From Pseudomonadota bacterium (GTDB lineage: Bacteria; Pseudomonadota; Gammaproteobacteria; Burkholderiales; Burkholderiaceae_D): DNA of 64,000 bases. Of this stretch, positions 56,224-64,000 are shown piece by piece. Position 1 is the stretch's first letter; every line of letters begins with the position of its first letter. The DNA lies in assembly GCA_023422955.1 (NCBI GenBank), contig JAFAGG010000008.1:14578-78577 (forward strand). The letters are read 5' to 3'. The notes under the pieces are model-generated. The model worked only from the letters and a program-made list of their open reading frames with translations. It made no database searches and was not told the DNA's origin. Position numbers and translations under genes: made by a program.

Positions 56224-56245
56224 GGCACCCGCTTACGAGGGTGCC
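56224..56245 (-). other. Perfect stem-loop in rplT-pheS gap
   Basis: Arms GGCACCC (56224-56230) and GGGTGCC (56239-56245) are exact complements with an 8-nt loop. No T tract follows. It precedes the attenuator-like hairpin and could be an alternative structure in the same leader. Confidence 0.45.
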
Positions 56246-56254
56246 TGCATGCGA

Positions 56255-56614
56255 TTACGCAGCGATGTTGGCCTTTACCTGATTGACGATAGCCAGAAAT
56301 GCCGGCTTGTCCATCACCGCCATGTCAGCCAGAACCTTGCGGTCCAGCTCGATGGAGGCTTTCTTCAGACCATTCATGAACACGCTGTAGGTCAGGCCAT
56401 GCTCACGGGATGCTGCATTGATACGGGTAATCCACAGTGCGCGGAATACGCGTTTCTTGTTGCGGCGATCGCGGTAGGCATATTGGCCTGCGCGCATGAC
56501 CGCCTGCTTGGCAACGCGGAATACCTTGCTGCGACGGCCGCGATAGCCTTTGGCTTGTTGAAGAACTTTTTTATGACGGGCCCGTGCTGTGACCCCACGT
56601 TTTACTCTAGGCAT
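56255..56614 (-). CDS. rplT: 50S ribosomal protein L20
   Basis: 119 residues starting MPRVKRGVTARARHKKVLQQ, with KQAVMRAGQYAYRDRRNKKR, the standard bL20 pattern. It binds 23S rRNA early in assembly and commonly represses its own operon. It lies 20 bp after rpmI. Confidence 0.97.
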   Translation of the reverse strand: MPRVKRGVTARARHKKVLQQAKGYRGRRSKVFRVAKQAVMRAGQYAYRDRRNKKRVFRALWITRINAASREHGLTYSVFMNGLKKASIELDRKVLADMAVMDKPAFLAIVNQVKANIAA

Positions 56615-56634
56615 GATTACTCCTTAGTGTGAGG

Positions 56635-56832
56635 TTAAGCGAACGGCATCATGGCGCGAACGGAATCCACGTTCGAGTCATGGACTTGAACGGCACCGCG
56701 CAACTGACGTTTGTTCTTGGTGGTTTTCTTGGTGAGGATGTGGCGCTTGAACGCCTGACCGCGCTTGACGGTACCACCCGGGCGCACGCGAAAACGCTTC
56801 TTCGCGCTGCTCTTGGTCTTCATTTTAGGCAT
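56635..56832 (-). CDS. rpmI: 50S ribosomal protein L35
   Basis: 65 residues, very basic: MPKMKTKSSAKKRFRVRPGG and KRHILTKKTTKNKRQLRG. Standard bL35, between infC and rplT, starting 156 bp after infC. The gap may contain the L20 autoregulatory leader. Confidence 0.97.
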   Translation of the reverse strand: MPKMKTKSSAKKRFRVRPGGTVKRGQAFKRHILTKKTTKNKRQLRGAVQVHDSNVDSVRAMMPFA

Positions 56833-56988
56833 AACACAATCTGTCTTTAAGACAGCTCCGTTTTTATATGATTGCAGGTGGCAACAACGACGTTACTCTT
56901 GGATGCCTGCTCTCACTTATTGGGCTGATCCCGGAGGGATCGCCTTTTACAGGCTGCTTGCGCAACCCGTAAAATTCTTTTGCACTGC

Positions 56989-57510
56989 TTATTTCTTCTT
57001 CTTAGGGGCCATGACCATGATCATCTGGCGCCCTTCCATCTTAGGCCACTGCTCGACCTGACCATACGGCTCCAGGTCTGCTTTCAGACGCTCCAGCACA
57101 CGCATGCCAATCTCCTGATGGGCCATTTCCCGCCCTCTGAAACGCAGCGTGATCTTGGTCTTGTCGCCCTCTTCCAGGAACTTGATGAGGTTGCGCACCT
57201 TGATGTTGTAATCGCCATCATCGGTCGCCGGACGGAATTTGACTTCCTTGACCGAAACGACTTTCTGTTTCAGCTTGGCGTCGTGGGCCTTTTTCTGCTC
57301 CTGATACATGAACTTGCCGTAATCCATCAGGCGGCAGACAGGAGGGCTCGCATTGGGAGCAATCTCAACCAGATCCACGTTGGCTTCTTCCGCCAGGCGG
57401 AAGGCTTCGGCCAGGCTGACGATACCGAGCTGTTCGTTCTCAACACCAGTCAGGCGCATTTCCGGCGCAGTGATTTCACCGTTAATGCGATGCGTCTTGT
57501 CAGTAGCTAT
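56989..57510 (-). CDS. infC: Translation initiation factor IF-3, ATA start
   Basis: Binds the 30S subunit and proofreads the start codon. Starting at ATA 57510 gives 173 residues, beginning IATDKTHRINGEITAPEMRL, typical of IF-3; ATG 57459 would delete 17 conserved residues. The ATA is preceded by AAAAGGATACGACT, with an in-frame TAA further upstream that leaves no alternative start. A non-canonical start lets IF-3 repress its own translation, as known for enterobacterial infC with ATT. The C-terminus ends with the basic APKKKK tail. Confidence 0.95.
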   Translation of the reverse strand: MATDKTHRINGEITAPEMRLTGVENEQLGIVSLAEAFRLAEEANVDLVEIAPNASPPVCRLMDYGKFMYQEQKKAHDAKLKQKVVSVKEVKFRPATDDGDYNIKVRNLIKFLEEGDKTKITLRFRGREMAHQEIGMRVLERLKADLEPYGQVEQWPKMEGRQMIMVMAPKKKK

Positions 57511-57566
57511 AGTCGTATCCTTTTAAAATCAAATAATTAAGCCGTGCTCTAGCGCCGGGTTTCCCC

Positions 57567-59474
57567 TCAGGCTTTGGCATCGCTCTCCTGCTGGAGACGC
57601 TGTGCCAACTGTTCGACACTCATGACACCCAGGTCGACATTGCCTCGCGCACGCACGGCCACGGTATTCGCATCCCGCTCCTTGTCGCCCACTACCACGA
57701 TATACGGCAGCTTCTGGACGGAATGCTCGCGTATTTTATAGTTTATTTTCTCGTTGCGCAAATCCACATGCACCCTAAACCCTTGTTTTTTCAGGTCTTG
57801 CGCGACATTTTGCGCATACTCAGCCTGCGCATCGGAGATATTCAATACGGCAACTTGCACCGGCGCCAGCCATAGCGGGAAAGCGCCGCCGTGATTTTCG
57901 ATCAGGATGCCGATGAATCGCTCCAGCGAACCCAGAATCGCCCGGTGCAGCATGACCGGAATCTTGCGGGTATTGTCTTCCGCGACATATTCGGCTTCCA
58001 GGCGCTGCGGCATCGAGAAATCGACCTGGATGGTGCCGCACTGCCACATGCGGCCGATTGCATCCTTGAGCGTGTACTCGATTTTCGGGCCGTAGAACGC
58101 GCCATCGCCCGGCGAAATCTCGTAGTCGCAACCGGAACGATTCAATGATTCGATCAGCGCATTTTCAGCCTTGTCCCACAACTCATCCGCACCGACACGT
58201 TTTTCCGGCCGGGTTGCCACCTTGTAAATGACTTCGGTGAAGCCGAAATCGCGATACACCTTTTGCAGCAAGGCAGTAAAGGCCACGCATTCATCCAGGA
58301 TCTGGTCTTCGGTACAGAAAACATGGCCATCATCCTGGGTAAAGCCGCGCACCCGCATCATGCCGTGCAGCGCGCCCGAGGGCTCGTTGCGATGGCATTG
58401 ACCGAATTCGCCGTAACGCAGCGGCAGTTCGCGATAGGAATGCAGATTGGAACGGAAGATCTGCACATGACCGGGGCAATTCATCGGTTTCAGCGCATAG
58501 GCGCGATTTTCCGACTCGGTGGTGAACATGTTTTCCTTGTAGTTCTCCCAATGCCCGGATTTTTCCCACATGCTGCGATCCAGGATCTGCGGCGCCTTTA
58601 CTTCCTGGTAACCATTTTCCTGGAACACGCGGCGCATGTACTGCTCGACCTGCTGCCAGACTATCCAGCCTTTCGGATGCCAGAAAATCAGGCCCGGCGC
58701 CTCTTCTTGGAAATGGAACAGATCCAGCGCGCGGCCCAGCTTGCGGTGGTCGCGTTTCTCCGCCTCTTCCAGCATGTGCAGATAGGCTTCCTGCTCTTCC
58801 TTCCTGGTCCAGGCAGTGCCGTAAATACGCTGCAGCATTTCGTTGTTGGAGTCGCCGCGCCAATAGGCGCCGGCCACCTTCATCAGCTTGAAGACTTTCA
58901 GCTTGCCGGTGGACGGCACGTGCGGGCCGCGGCACAAATCCGTGAAACCGCCTTCGCTGTACAGCGATACGTCTTCATTTGCCGGGATCGATGCAATGAT
59001 TTCCGCCTTGTAGTGCTCGCCTATGGACTTGAAATAGGCGACGGCTTCATCGCGCGGCAGCACCTTGCGCTCGACCGGCTCGTCCTTCTTGGCGAGCTCG
59101 GTCATTTTCTTTTCAATCGCCTCCAGATCTTCCGGCGTGAAAGGACGCTTGTACGAGAAATCGTAGTAAAAGCCGTTGTCGATGGTGGGCCCGATCGTCA
59201 CCTGCGCTTCCGGGAACAACTCTTTCACCGCATAAGCCAGCAAGTGAGCGGTGGAGTGGCGTATCACTTCCAGCCCGTCCGGATCCTTGTCGGTCACGAT
59301 GGCCAGATCCACATCGCGATCGATCAGGTAAGCGGTATCGACCAGCTTGCCATCCACCCTGCCGGCCAGCGCAGCCTTGGCCAGACTTGTGCCTATGCTG
59401 GCTGCCACCTGGGCGACGGTGACGGGAGCTTCGAACTGGCGTTGAGAACCATCGGGAAGTCGGACTGAAACCAT
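57567..59474 (-). CDS. thrS: Threonyl-tRNA synthetase
   Basis: 635 residues: TGS domain at the N-terminus, editing domain with HSTAHLLAYA and FTDLCRGPHV, catalytic core with the zinc ligand cysteine in KPMNCPGHVQIF, RVRGFTQDDGHVF, and the anticodon domain (VDLRNEKINYKIREHSVQKL). It precedes infC by 56 bp; thrS-infC is the classic order. A strong hairpin with a T tract lies between tRNA-Val and this gene. Confidence 0.97.
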   Translation of the reverse strand: MVSVRLPDGSQRQFEAPVTVAQVAASIGTSLAKAALAGRVDGKLVDTAYLIDRDVDLAIVTDKDPDGLEVIRHSTAHLLAYAVKELFPEAQVTIGPTIDNGFYYDFSYKRPFTPEDLEAIEKKMTELAKKDEPVERKVLPRDEAVAYFKSIGEHYKAEIIASIPANEDVSLYSEGGFTDLCRGPHVPSTGKLKVFKLMKVAGAYWRGDSNNEMLQRIYGTAWTRKEEQEAYLHMLEEAEKRDHRKLGRALDLFHFQEEAPGLIFWHPKGWIVWQQVEQYMRRVFQENGYQEVKAPQILDRSMWEKSGHWENYKENMFTTESENRAYALKPMNCPGHVQIFRSNLHSYRELPLRYGEFGQCHRNEPSGALHGMMRVRGFTQDDGHVFCTEDQILDECVAFTALLQKVYRDFGFTEVIYKVATRPEKRVGADELWDKAENALIESLNRSGCDYEISPGDGAFYGPKIEYTLKDAIGRMWQCGTIQVDFSMPQRLEAEYVAEDNTRKIPVMLHRAILGSLERFIGILIENHGGAFPLWLAPVQVAVLNISDAQAEYAQNVAQDLKKQGFRVHVDLRNEKINYKIREHSVQKLPYIVVVGDKERDANTVAVRARGNVDLGVMSVEQLAQRLQQESDAKA

Positions 59475-59546
59475 ATTTCTCTCCTTACCTGCGCCAGCCT
59501 GTGGGCAACGCGGAAATTCCGGAAAACTGAAAGCGAAAAAAGGACG

Positions 59547-59575
59547 AAAAAAAACGCGGACTAGCCGCGCTTTTT
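59547..59575 (-). terminator. Terminator between tRNA-Val and thrS
   Basis: CGCGG (59555-59559) and CCGCG (59565-59569) form a short GC stem. On the minus strand the stem is followed by eight T residues (59547-59554 read as complement). It probably ends the tRNA transcript, or attenuates thrS. Confidence 0.65.
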
Positions 59576-59682
59576 CAAAATGACATGACGAAAAAGATCC
59601 CGACTAGCGTCGCCCCAAGATTACTGCTGTGGGAGTTCGCGGTGTCATAACCGGGATGCCTTTCTCGCTCTTACCAAGTTTC

Positions 59683-59700
59683 GCAACACTCAAGTGTTGC
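59683..59700. other. Perfect palindrome just downstream of tRNA-Val
   Basis: GCAACACT and AGTGTTGC are exact complements separated by CA. It begins 11 bp past the CCA end of the tRNA and could be a 3' processing element; the two-base loop makes it odd as a hairpin. Confidence 0.35.
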
Positions 59701-59710
59701 CACAATTCGT

Positions 59711-59787
59711 TGGTAGGCACGATTGGACTCGAACCAACGACCCCTACCATGTCAAGGTAGTGCTCTAACCAGCTGAGCTACGCGCCT
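59711..59787 (-). tRNA. tRNA-Val(GAC)
   Basis: 77 nt with CCA encoded. The acceptor stem AGGCGCG pairs with CGTGCCT with one G-T wobble, and the D-arm begins TAGCTCAGCTGG. The anticodon stem-loop CTACC-TTGACAT-GGTAG gives anticodon GAC for valine, and the T-arm is GTTGG-TTCGAGT-CCAAT. It lies 236 bp upstream of thrS on the same strand. Confidence 0.95.
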
Positions 59788-59866
59788 AAAGAAGGAAGAT
59801 TATAGCGACAATTTTTTATTTCCGCTAGTGAATCTGCAGCGCAATTTCATTTCCCGGTTTGCGCCC

Positions 59867-62122
59867 TTATTGCCGTCGCACTTCCATCACGCCTTCCACC
59901 TGCCGAATAATCGCAAGTGCGCGCAATAACTGCTCGGTGGCGCTGATCTCGGCAGTGAATTCCATGCGTGCCTGGCCTTTTACGGATCGCGTGCTTACCC
60001 CGGTGACATTGATCTTTTCGCGCAGAAAAATATCCGAGATATCGCGTAACAGGCCCTGCCTGTCCATGGCCAGCACAAAGATATCGACCGGATAAACCGT
60101 GCCGGCTCCACCCTGCCCCCAGTCGCACTCGATCACGCGCTCAGGTGCATGGATGCGCATGTTGGCGAAATTCTTGCAGGTGCCGCGGTGTATGGATACG
60201 CCGCTGCCCTTGGTCACGAAGCCGACGATAGGATCGGGCGGCGCCGGCTTGCAGCACTTGGCCAGCTGCGTCATCAAGCCATCGGTGCCCACGACCAGCA
60301 CTCCCGACTTTCCTCCCTGGGTGACGCTGGATGCCAGACTTTTGCGCGCCACCACCAGGTCGTCCGGATTGACGTCCTTTACCTGCTTATCGGCATCCGC
60401 ATGCAAGGCCTGTTCGACATGGCGCAGGCTGAAAGTTTCCTTTGCCAGCGCCAGCAGCAAATCATCCAGCTTGGCAAAACCCAGCTTGCCGGCCAAGTCT
60501 TCCAGGTTGATGGCCGTCTTGCCTTCGCGCTGCAGTGATTTTTCCAGCAGGCCGCGCCCCACCGCCAGCATTTCCTCATGCTCGATCGCATTGAACCAGG
60601 CGCGTATCTTGGACTTGGTACGGGGGCTGGCGACATAACCCGGACTGAGCCAGTCGCGCGAAGGTCCGGAGGCATCATTCGCCTTGGCACTGATGACTTC
60701 CACCGTCTGCCCATTCTTCAGCGGCGTATTCAGCGGCACCATCACGCCATCCAGGCGCGCGCCGCGGCAGCGGTGGCCCAGCTGGCTGTGCAGGTGATAG
60801 GCGAAGTCGATGGGCGTAGAACCGGCGGGCAACTCGATCACGCGCGCTTGCGGCGTCAGGACATAAATACGCTCATCGAGCGAGGCCGACTTGAGTTTTT
60901 CCACCCATTCGCGCTGCGCATCTTCCTGGCTGACGACGGCATCCACCACTTCGCTTTTCCAGGCCAGCAACTGCCTCAGCCAAGCGATTTTTTCATCGTA
61001 TTTCTGCTCGACCGACTGGCTGCCGCCACCGCCTTCTTTGTAACGCCAGTGCGCCGCCACGCCGTACTCGGCAAAGCGATGCATTTCACGCGTGCGGATC
61101 TGCACTTCCAGCGGCCTGCCGTCGTCCGCGGTAACCACGGTGTGCAGGGACTGGTAGCCGTTTGCCTTGGGACGGGAAATGTAATCGTCGAACTCTTCCG
61201 GAATCGGCACCCATATGTCGTGCAGGATGCCCAGCACCGTGTAGCAAGTTTTGAGGTCATCGACAATCACGCGGAATGCGCGCACATCGTAGAGCTCGGA
61301 AAAGTCCAGCGACTTGCCCTGCATCTTGCTCCAGATGCTGTAGATGTGTTTCGGCCGGCCCGACACTTCGGCCTTGATGCCGGCAGCCGCCAGCTCGGCA
61401 CGCAGCCTTTCGATCGCGACGCTGATGAATTGCTCGCGTTCTATGCGCCGCTCTTCCAGCATCTTTGCGATGCGCTTATAAGCATCGGGCTGCATGAAGC
61501 GGAAGGACAGATCTTCCAGCTCCCACTTCAGCTGCCATACGCCCAGGCGGTTGGCCAGGGGCGCATACAACTCGAAGGTGTCGCGCGCATAGCGCAGCAC
61601 TTCCTCATCCTGCTGGCGGTTGTCGGCGAAATAGCGCAGCGTCGTCACGCGCGAAGCCAGCCGCGCCAGTACCACGCGCATGTCGGACGCCATCGCCAGC
61701 ATCATTTTGCGCAGGGTTTCCAGTTGCGTGGCCGCCTGCTGCGCTGCGTTCTTGCCGCGCGGCGTTTCCTGCTGAAAGAAGGTCAAATCCTGCAAGCGCA
61801 GCATCTGCCGGATGCCTTCCACCAGGCCGGCCACTTCCTTGCCGAAACGTTGTTCTATGTTTTTTGCTTCCTGGGGAGCGATGATGGGCAATTCCAGCAG
61901 CAAACCGGCTATCCGGGTTTCCGCATCGACCTTCAGAGAAGCCAGCGTCGCAGCCACGCCCTGCACAAACTCCAGGGCATCCTGGCCGGTAGGCATGCAA
62001 CGACCGGCATACAGGTCCCGTATGTAGTCCTGCGCCTGCAGCACGCGCTCCTGATCTGCCTCGCTCAGGCCCGCGCACAGCAGCGCATCTGTCTCCGTCT
62101 GAAAACTCGTCGTTGAAACCAT
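59867..62122 (-). CDS. relA: (p)ppGpp synthetase RelA
   Basis: Ribosome-associated synthetase of the stringent alarmone, 751 residues. The hydrolase-like N-terminal domain lacks the HDxxED motif (IAGLLLELPIIAPQEA), so hydrolysis is not expected. The synthetase has EEFDDYISRPKANGYQSLHT, the EXDD signature of RelA rather than the RXKD of SpoT. TGS (IYVLTPQARVIELPAGSTPI), the zinc-finger region (AKCCKPAPPDPIVGFVTKGS) and C-terminal ACT domain follow. It diverges from the ETF:quinone oxidoreductase gene. Confidence 0.95.
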   Translation of the reverse strand: MVSTTSFQTETDALLCAGLSEADQERVLQAQDYIRDLYAGRCMPTGQDALEFVQGVAATLASLKVDAETRIAGLLLELPIIAPQEAKNIEQRFGKEVAGLVEGIRQMLRLQDLTFFQQETPRGKNAAQQAATQLETLRKMMLAMASDMRVVLARLASRVTTLRYFADNRQQDEEVLRYARDTFELYAPLANRLGVWQLKWELEDLSFRFMQPDAYKRIAKMLEERRIEREQFISVAIERLRAELAAAGIKAEVSGRPKHIYSIWSKMQGKSLDFSELYDVRAFRVIVDDLKTCYTVLGILHDIWVPIPEEFDDYISRPKANGYQSLHTVVTADDGRPLEVQIRTREMHRFAEYGVAAHWRYKEGGGGSQSVEQKYDEKIAWLRQLLAWKSEVVDAVVSQEDAQREWVEKLKSASLDERIYVLTPQARVIELPAGSTPIDFAYHLHSQLGHRCRGARLDGVMVPLNTPLKNGQTVEVISAKANDASGPSRDWLSPGYVASPRTKSKIRAWFNAIEHEEMLAVGRGLLEKSLQREGKTAINLEDLAGKLGFAKLDDLLLALAKETFSLRHVEQALHADADKQVKDVNPDDLVVARKSLASSVTQGGKSGVLVVGTDGLMTQLAKCCKPAPPDPIVGFVTKGSGVSIHRGTCKNFANMRIHAPERVIECDWGQGGAGTVYPVDIFVLAMDRQGLLRDISDIFLREKINVTGVSTRSVKGQARMEFTAEISATEQLLRALAIIRQVEGVMEVRRQ

Positions 62123-62456
62123 GGTTTTATTTCTTTTTCAGTGTCGCAGCAAGCATCACAATTTCGGTCAGACTTTTCCATCCGGCCAGCATCTTATTCG
62201 GGGGCGCTATGCCCAATGCCTTGAATGGACAGCCATGCCGGTATTGTACCGGCCGCAGGCAAATCCCAACCGTCTTGCAGTAACCAGTCTACTTTTCTTT
62301 TAACGAATGCGTTATCAATGAATAGAAATGTTTCTTCTGCCCGCCCTCTTCATCGGCTTTATACTTATGCCTGAACAAGGATGATGCCTACCCGTGCATC
62401 ATTTTTCGAAGCAGCTCAGCTGCATCGACCCAACCGCTTAATTTCGCTATTGCCCC
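62123..62456. other. Divergent promoter region of relA and ETF:quinone oxidoreductase genes
   Basis: 334 bp with no gene. It contains the perfect palindrome at 62237-62253. Promoters for both divergent genes should lie here, but no clear hexamers were found. Confidence 0.4.
62237..62253. promoter_or_regulatory. 17-bp palindrome in relA leader region
   Basis: GCCGGTA, TTG, TACCGGC: 7-bp arms are exact complements. It is about 115 bp before relA and 205 bp before the flavoprotein gene. No known regulator is suggested by the sequence. Confidence 0.4.
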
Positions 62457-64000
62457 ATGAGCCCCATGATTTCAAACGCAAATTCCGTCCTGCTTGATGA
62501 ATACGGTCCACGAGAAACGATGGAGTACGACGTCGTCATTGTAGGAGGCGGTCCGGCCGGCCTTGCAGCAGCCATACGCCTGAAGCAAAAGGCGCAGGCG
62601 CAAGACCGGGAAATGTCGGTTTGCATTCTGGAAAAAGGCAGCGAATTGGGAGCGCATATCCTGTCAGGCGCCGTCATGGATCCGATCGCACTGACCGAAC
62701 TCATTGCCGACTGGAAGGAAAAAGGCGCGCCGCTCACCACGCCCGTCAGCGAAGACCGCTTTCTCTTCCTCACCAAGAATAAGGCTCACAGAACGCCGGA
62801 CTGGATGCTGCCTGATGCCATGAAAAATCACGGCAACTATGTCATCTCGCTGGGCAATGTAGTGCGCTGGCTGGGCCAGCAGGCCGAAGCGCTGGGTGTG
62901 GACATTTTTCCCGGATTTGCCGCAGCGGAAATTCTTTATACGGAAAACGGTAATGTCAGAGGTGTCGCCACCGGCAACATGGGCGTGGACAAGGAAGGCA
63001 AGCCAAGCGACAGTTTTCAGCTCGGCATGGAATTGCATGCGAAGTACACGCTGTTTGCCGAAGGTGCGCGCGGCCATCTCGGACGCCAGTTGATGGCGCG
63101 CTACCAGTTGAACAAAGACAGCAATCCGCAAACTTACGGAATAGGCCTGAAAGAATTGTGGGAAATCGATCCCAAATTGCACCAGCCCGGCCTCGTGATC
63201 CACACGGCAGGCTGGCCGCTGGATAACCGCACTTATGGCGGCTCTTTCCTGTATCACCTCGAGAACAACCAGGTCGCGGTAGGTTATGTGATCGGGCTGA
63301 ACTATGAAAACCCCTATCTTTCTCCCTACGAGGAATTCCAGCGCTACAAGACGCATCCGGCCATCCGCCCCTTCCTCGAAGGCGGCAAGCGCGTCTCGTA
63401 CGGCGCCCGCGCGATTGCAGCGGGCGGTTTGCAATCCCTGCCCAAACTGGTGTTTCCGGGCGGCGCACTGATAGGCTGCGAAGCCGGCTTCCTGAATGCC
63501 AGCCGCATCAAGGGCAGCCACGCTGCCATCAAATCCGGCATGCTCGCGGCCGATGCCGCATTCGACGCGATCGCAGCGAAGCGCCAGCATGATGAACTGA
63601 GCAGCTACCCCCAGGCCTTCCAGCAATCCTGGCTCCATCGCGAATTGCATCAGGCACGTAACTTCAAGCCCTGGATGAGCAAGGGCTTGATCACCGGCTC
63701 CATCATGGTAGGCATCGACCAGCTGCTATTCAAGGGCAAGGCACCGTGGACCCTGCGCCATGCAAAAGCAGACCACGAATGCCTGCGGCCGGCCAGCGAA
63801 TTCCAGCCGATAAACTATCCCAAGCCCGATGGAAAACTGACTTTCGATCGCCTGTCGTCAGTCTTTATCTCCAACACCAATCACGAGGAAAATCAGCCCA
63901 GTCATCTCACGCTGAAAAACCCCACAATCCCCACCAGCATCAACCTGCCCAAGTTCGCAGGGCCGGAAGCGCGGTACTGCCCGGCAGGTGTGTATGAATT
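62457..64000 (+). CDS. Electron transfer flavoprotein:ubiquinone oxidoreductase, 3' end beyond window
   Basis: Passes electrons from reduced ETF to the quinone pool at the inner membrane face. The frame is open for 514 codons and runs off the right edge. It has the FAD loop VVIVGGGPAGLAAAIRLK, LEKGSELGAHILSGAVMDP and the membrane-associated region WLHRELHQARNFKPWMSKG. The last residues, GPEARYCPAGVYE, bring the first cysteine of the 4Fe-4S cluster; about 45 further residues are expected. ATG 62457 or ATG 62466 is possible. It would serve the acyl-CoA dehydrogenase of the aromatic operon among others. Confidence 0.94.
   Translation, partial: MSPMISNANSVLLDEYGPRETMEYDVVIVGGGPAGLAAAIRLKQKAQAQDREMSVCILEKGSELGAHILSGAVMDPIALTELIADWKEKGAPLTTPVSEDRFLFLTKNKAHRTPDWMLPDAMKNHGNYVISLGNVVRWLGQQAEALGVDIFPGFAAAEILYTENGNVRGVATGNMGVDKEGKPSDSFQLGMELHAKYTLFAEGARGHLGRQLMARYQLNKDSNPQTYGIGLKELWEIDPKLHQPGLVIHTAGWPLDNRTYGGSFLYHLENNQVAVGYVIGLNYENPYLSPYEEFQRYKTHPAIRPFLEGGKRVSYGARAIAAGGLQSLPKLVFPGGALIGCEAGFLNASRIKGSHAAIKSGMLAADAAFDAIAAKRQHDELSSYPQAFQQSWLHRELHQARNFKPWMSKGLITGSIMVGIDQLLFKGKAPWTLRHAKADHECLRPASEFQPINYPKPDGKLTFDRLSSVFISNTNHEENQPSHLTLKNPTIPTSINLPKFAGPEARYCPAGVYE

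Noticed and set aside
60578..62116. 512-codon plus-strand frame opposite relA
   Set aside because: Shadow of the high-GC relA gene.

Overview
The window reads as a chromosomal segment of a betaproteobacterium, most likely Oxalobacteraceae or a close Burkholderiales relative (Herminiimonas/Janthinobacterium-like). The basis is the translation block thrS-infC-rpmI-rplT-pheS-pheT-ihfA-merR with an N-terminally extended IhfA, the fused 2-aminobenzoyl-CoA/salicylyl-CoA monooxygenase-reductase, the many c-di-GMP and chemotaxis signalling genes, and evenly high GC coding. The genus is an inference. I saw no insertion sequence, prophage, CRISPR array or rRNA.

Layout. 1-6444 (minus): GlgE-pathway genes, a TreS-maltokinase fusion (cut by the left edge) and a GlgE with an extra degenerate amylase-like barrel. 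A separate GH13 glucosidase diverges at 7043. 8962-13016: a Cache-type diguanylate cyclase, a small Imm31-like protein and an MHYT hybrid histidine kinase. 13328-19467 (minus): a bacteriophytochrome with its heme oxygenase, then a two-enzyme ergothioneine operon (egtD, egtB) with a sensory-rhodopsin-transducer (ASRT) homologue between the two enzymes. 19962-22502 (minus): a three-gene envelope-stress-like operon (coiled-coil/TM protein, YqjE-like protein, DUF3618 protein). 23113-31120: signalling proteins, including a soluble double-Cache protein ending in CheW, a periplasmic binding protein overlapping a GGDEF-EAL gene, and a HAMP-PAS-GGDEF cyclase.

32299-40050 (plus): a tight seven-gene aromatic-acid catabolic operon (CoA ligase, bifunctional monooxygenase/reductase, SDR, MarR regulator, crotonase-fold protein, acyl-CoA dehydrogenase, RidA-like protein), preceded by a perfect 11-bp-arm palindrome over a candidate promoter. 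40189-48913: a PAS-GGDEF-EAL protein, a Fur-box-controlled DUF2061 membrane protein, a small MscS channel, two ferritin-like proteins, a methyl-accepting chemotaxis protein and a small unknown. 49226-51543 (minus): ahpF and ahpC with an OxyR-like site. 51814-59787 (minus): the translation/IHF block, with infC starting at a non-canonical ATA codon, an attenuator-like terminator ahead of pheS, and tRNA-Val(GAC) ahead of thrS. 59867-62122: relA. 62457-64000: the start of electron-transfer-flavoprotein:ubiquinone oxidoreductase, cut by the right edge.

How the parts fit: glucan/trehalose metabolism and the thiol, peroxidase and iron genes suggest a stress-hardy environmental bacterium. Four c-di-GMP enzymes, one MCP and one CheW-Cache protein suggest strong investment in environmental sensing. 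The aromatic-CoA operon makes reduced electron carriers that the ETF:quinone oxidoreductase could accept, though the two loci are far apart. The least-explained items are the ASRT homologue inside the ergothioneine operon, the soluble Cache-CheW protein, the binding-protein/GGDEF-EAL pair, the dead GH13 domain on GlgE, and the double operator upstream of the DUF2061 gene.
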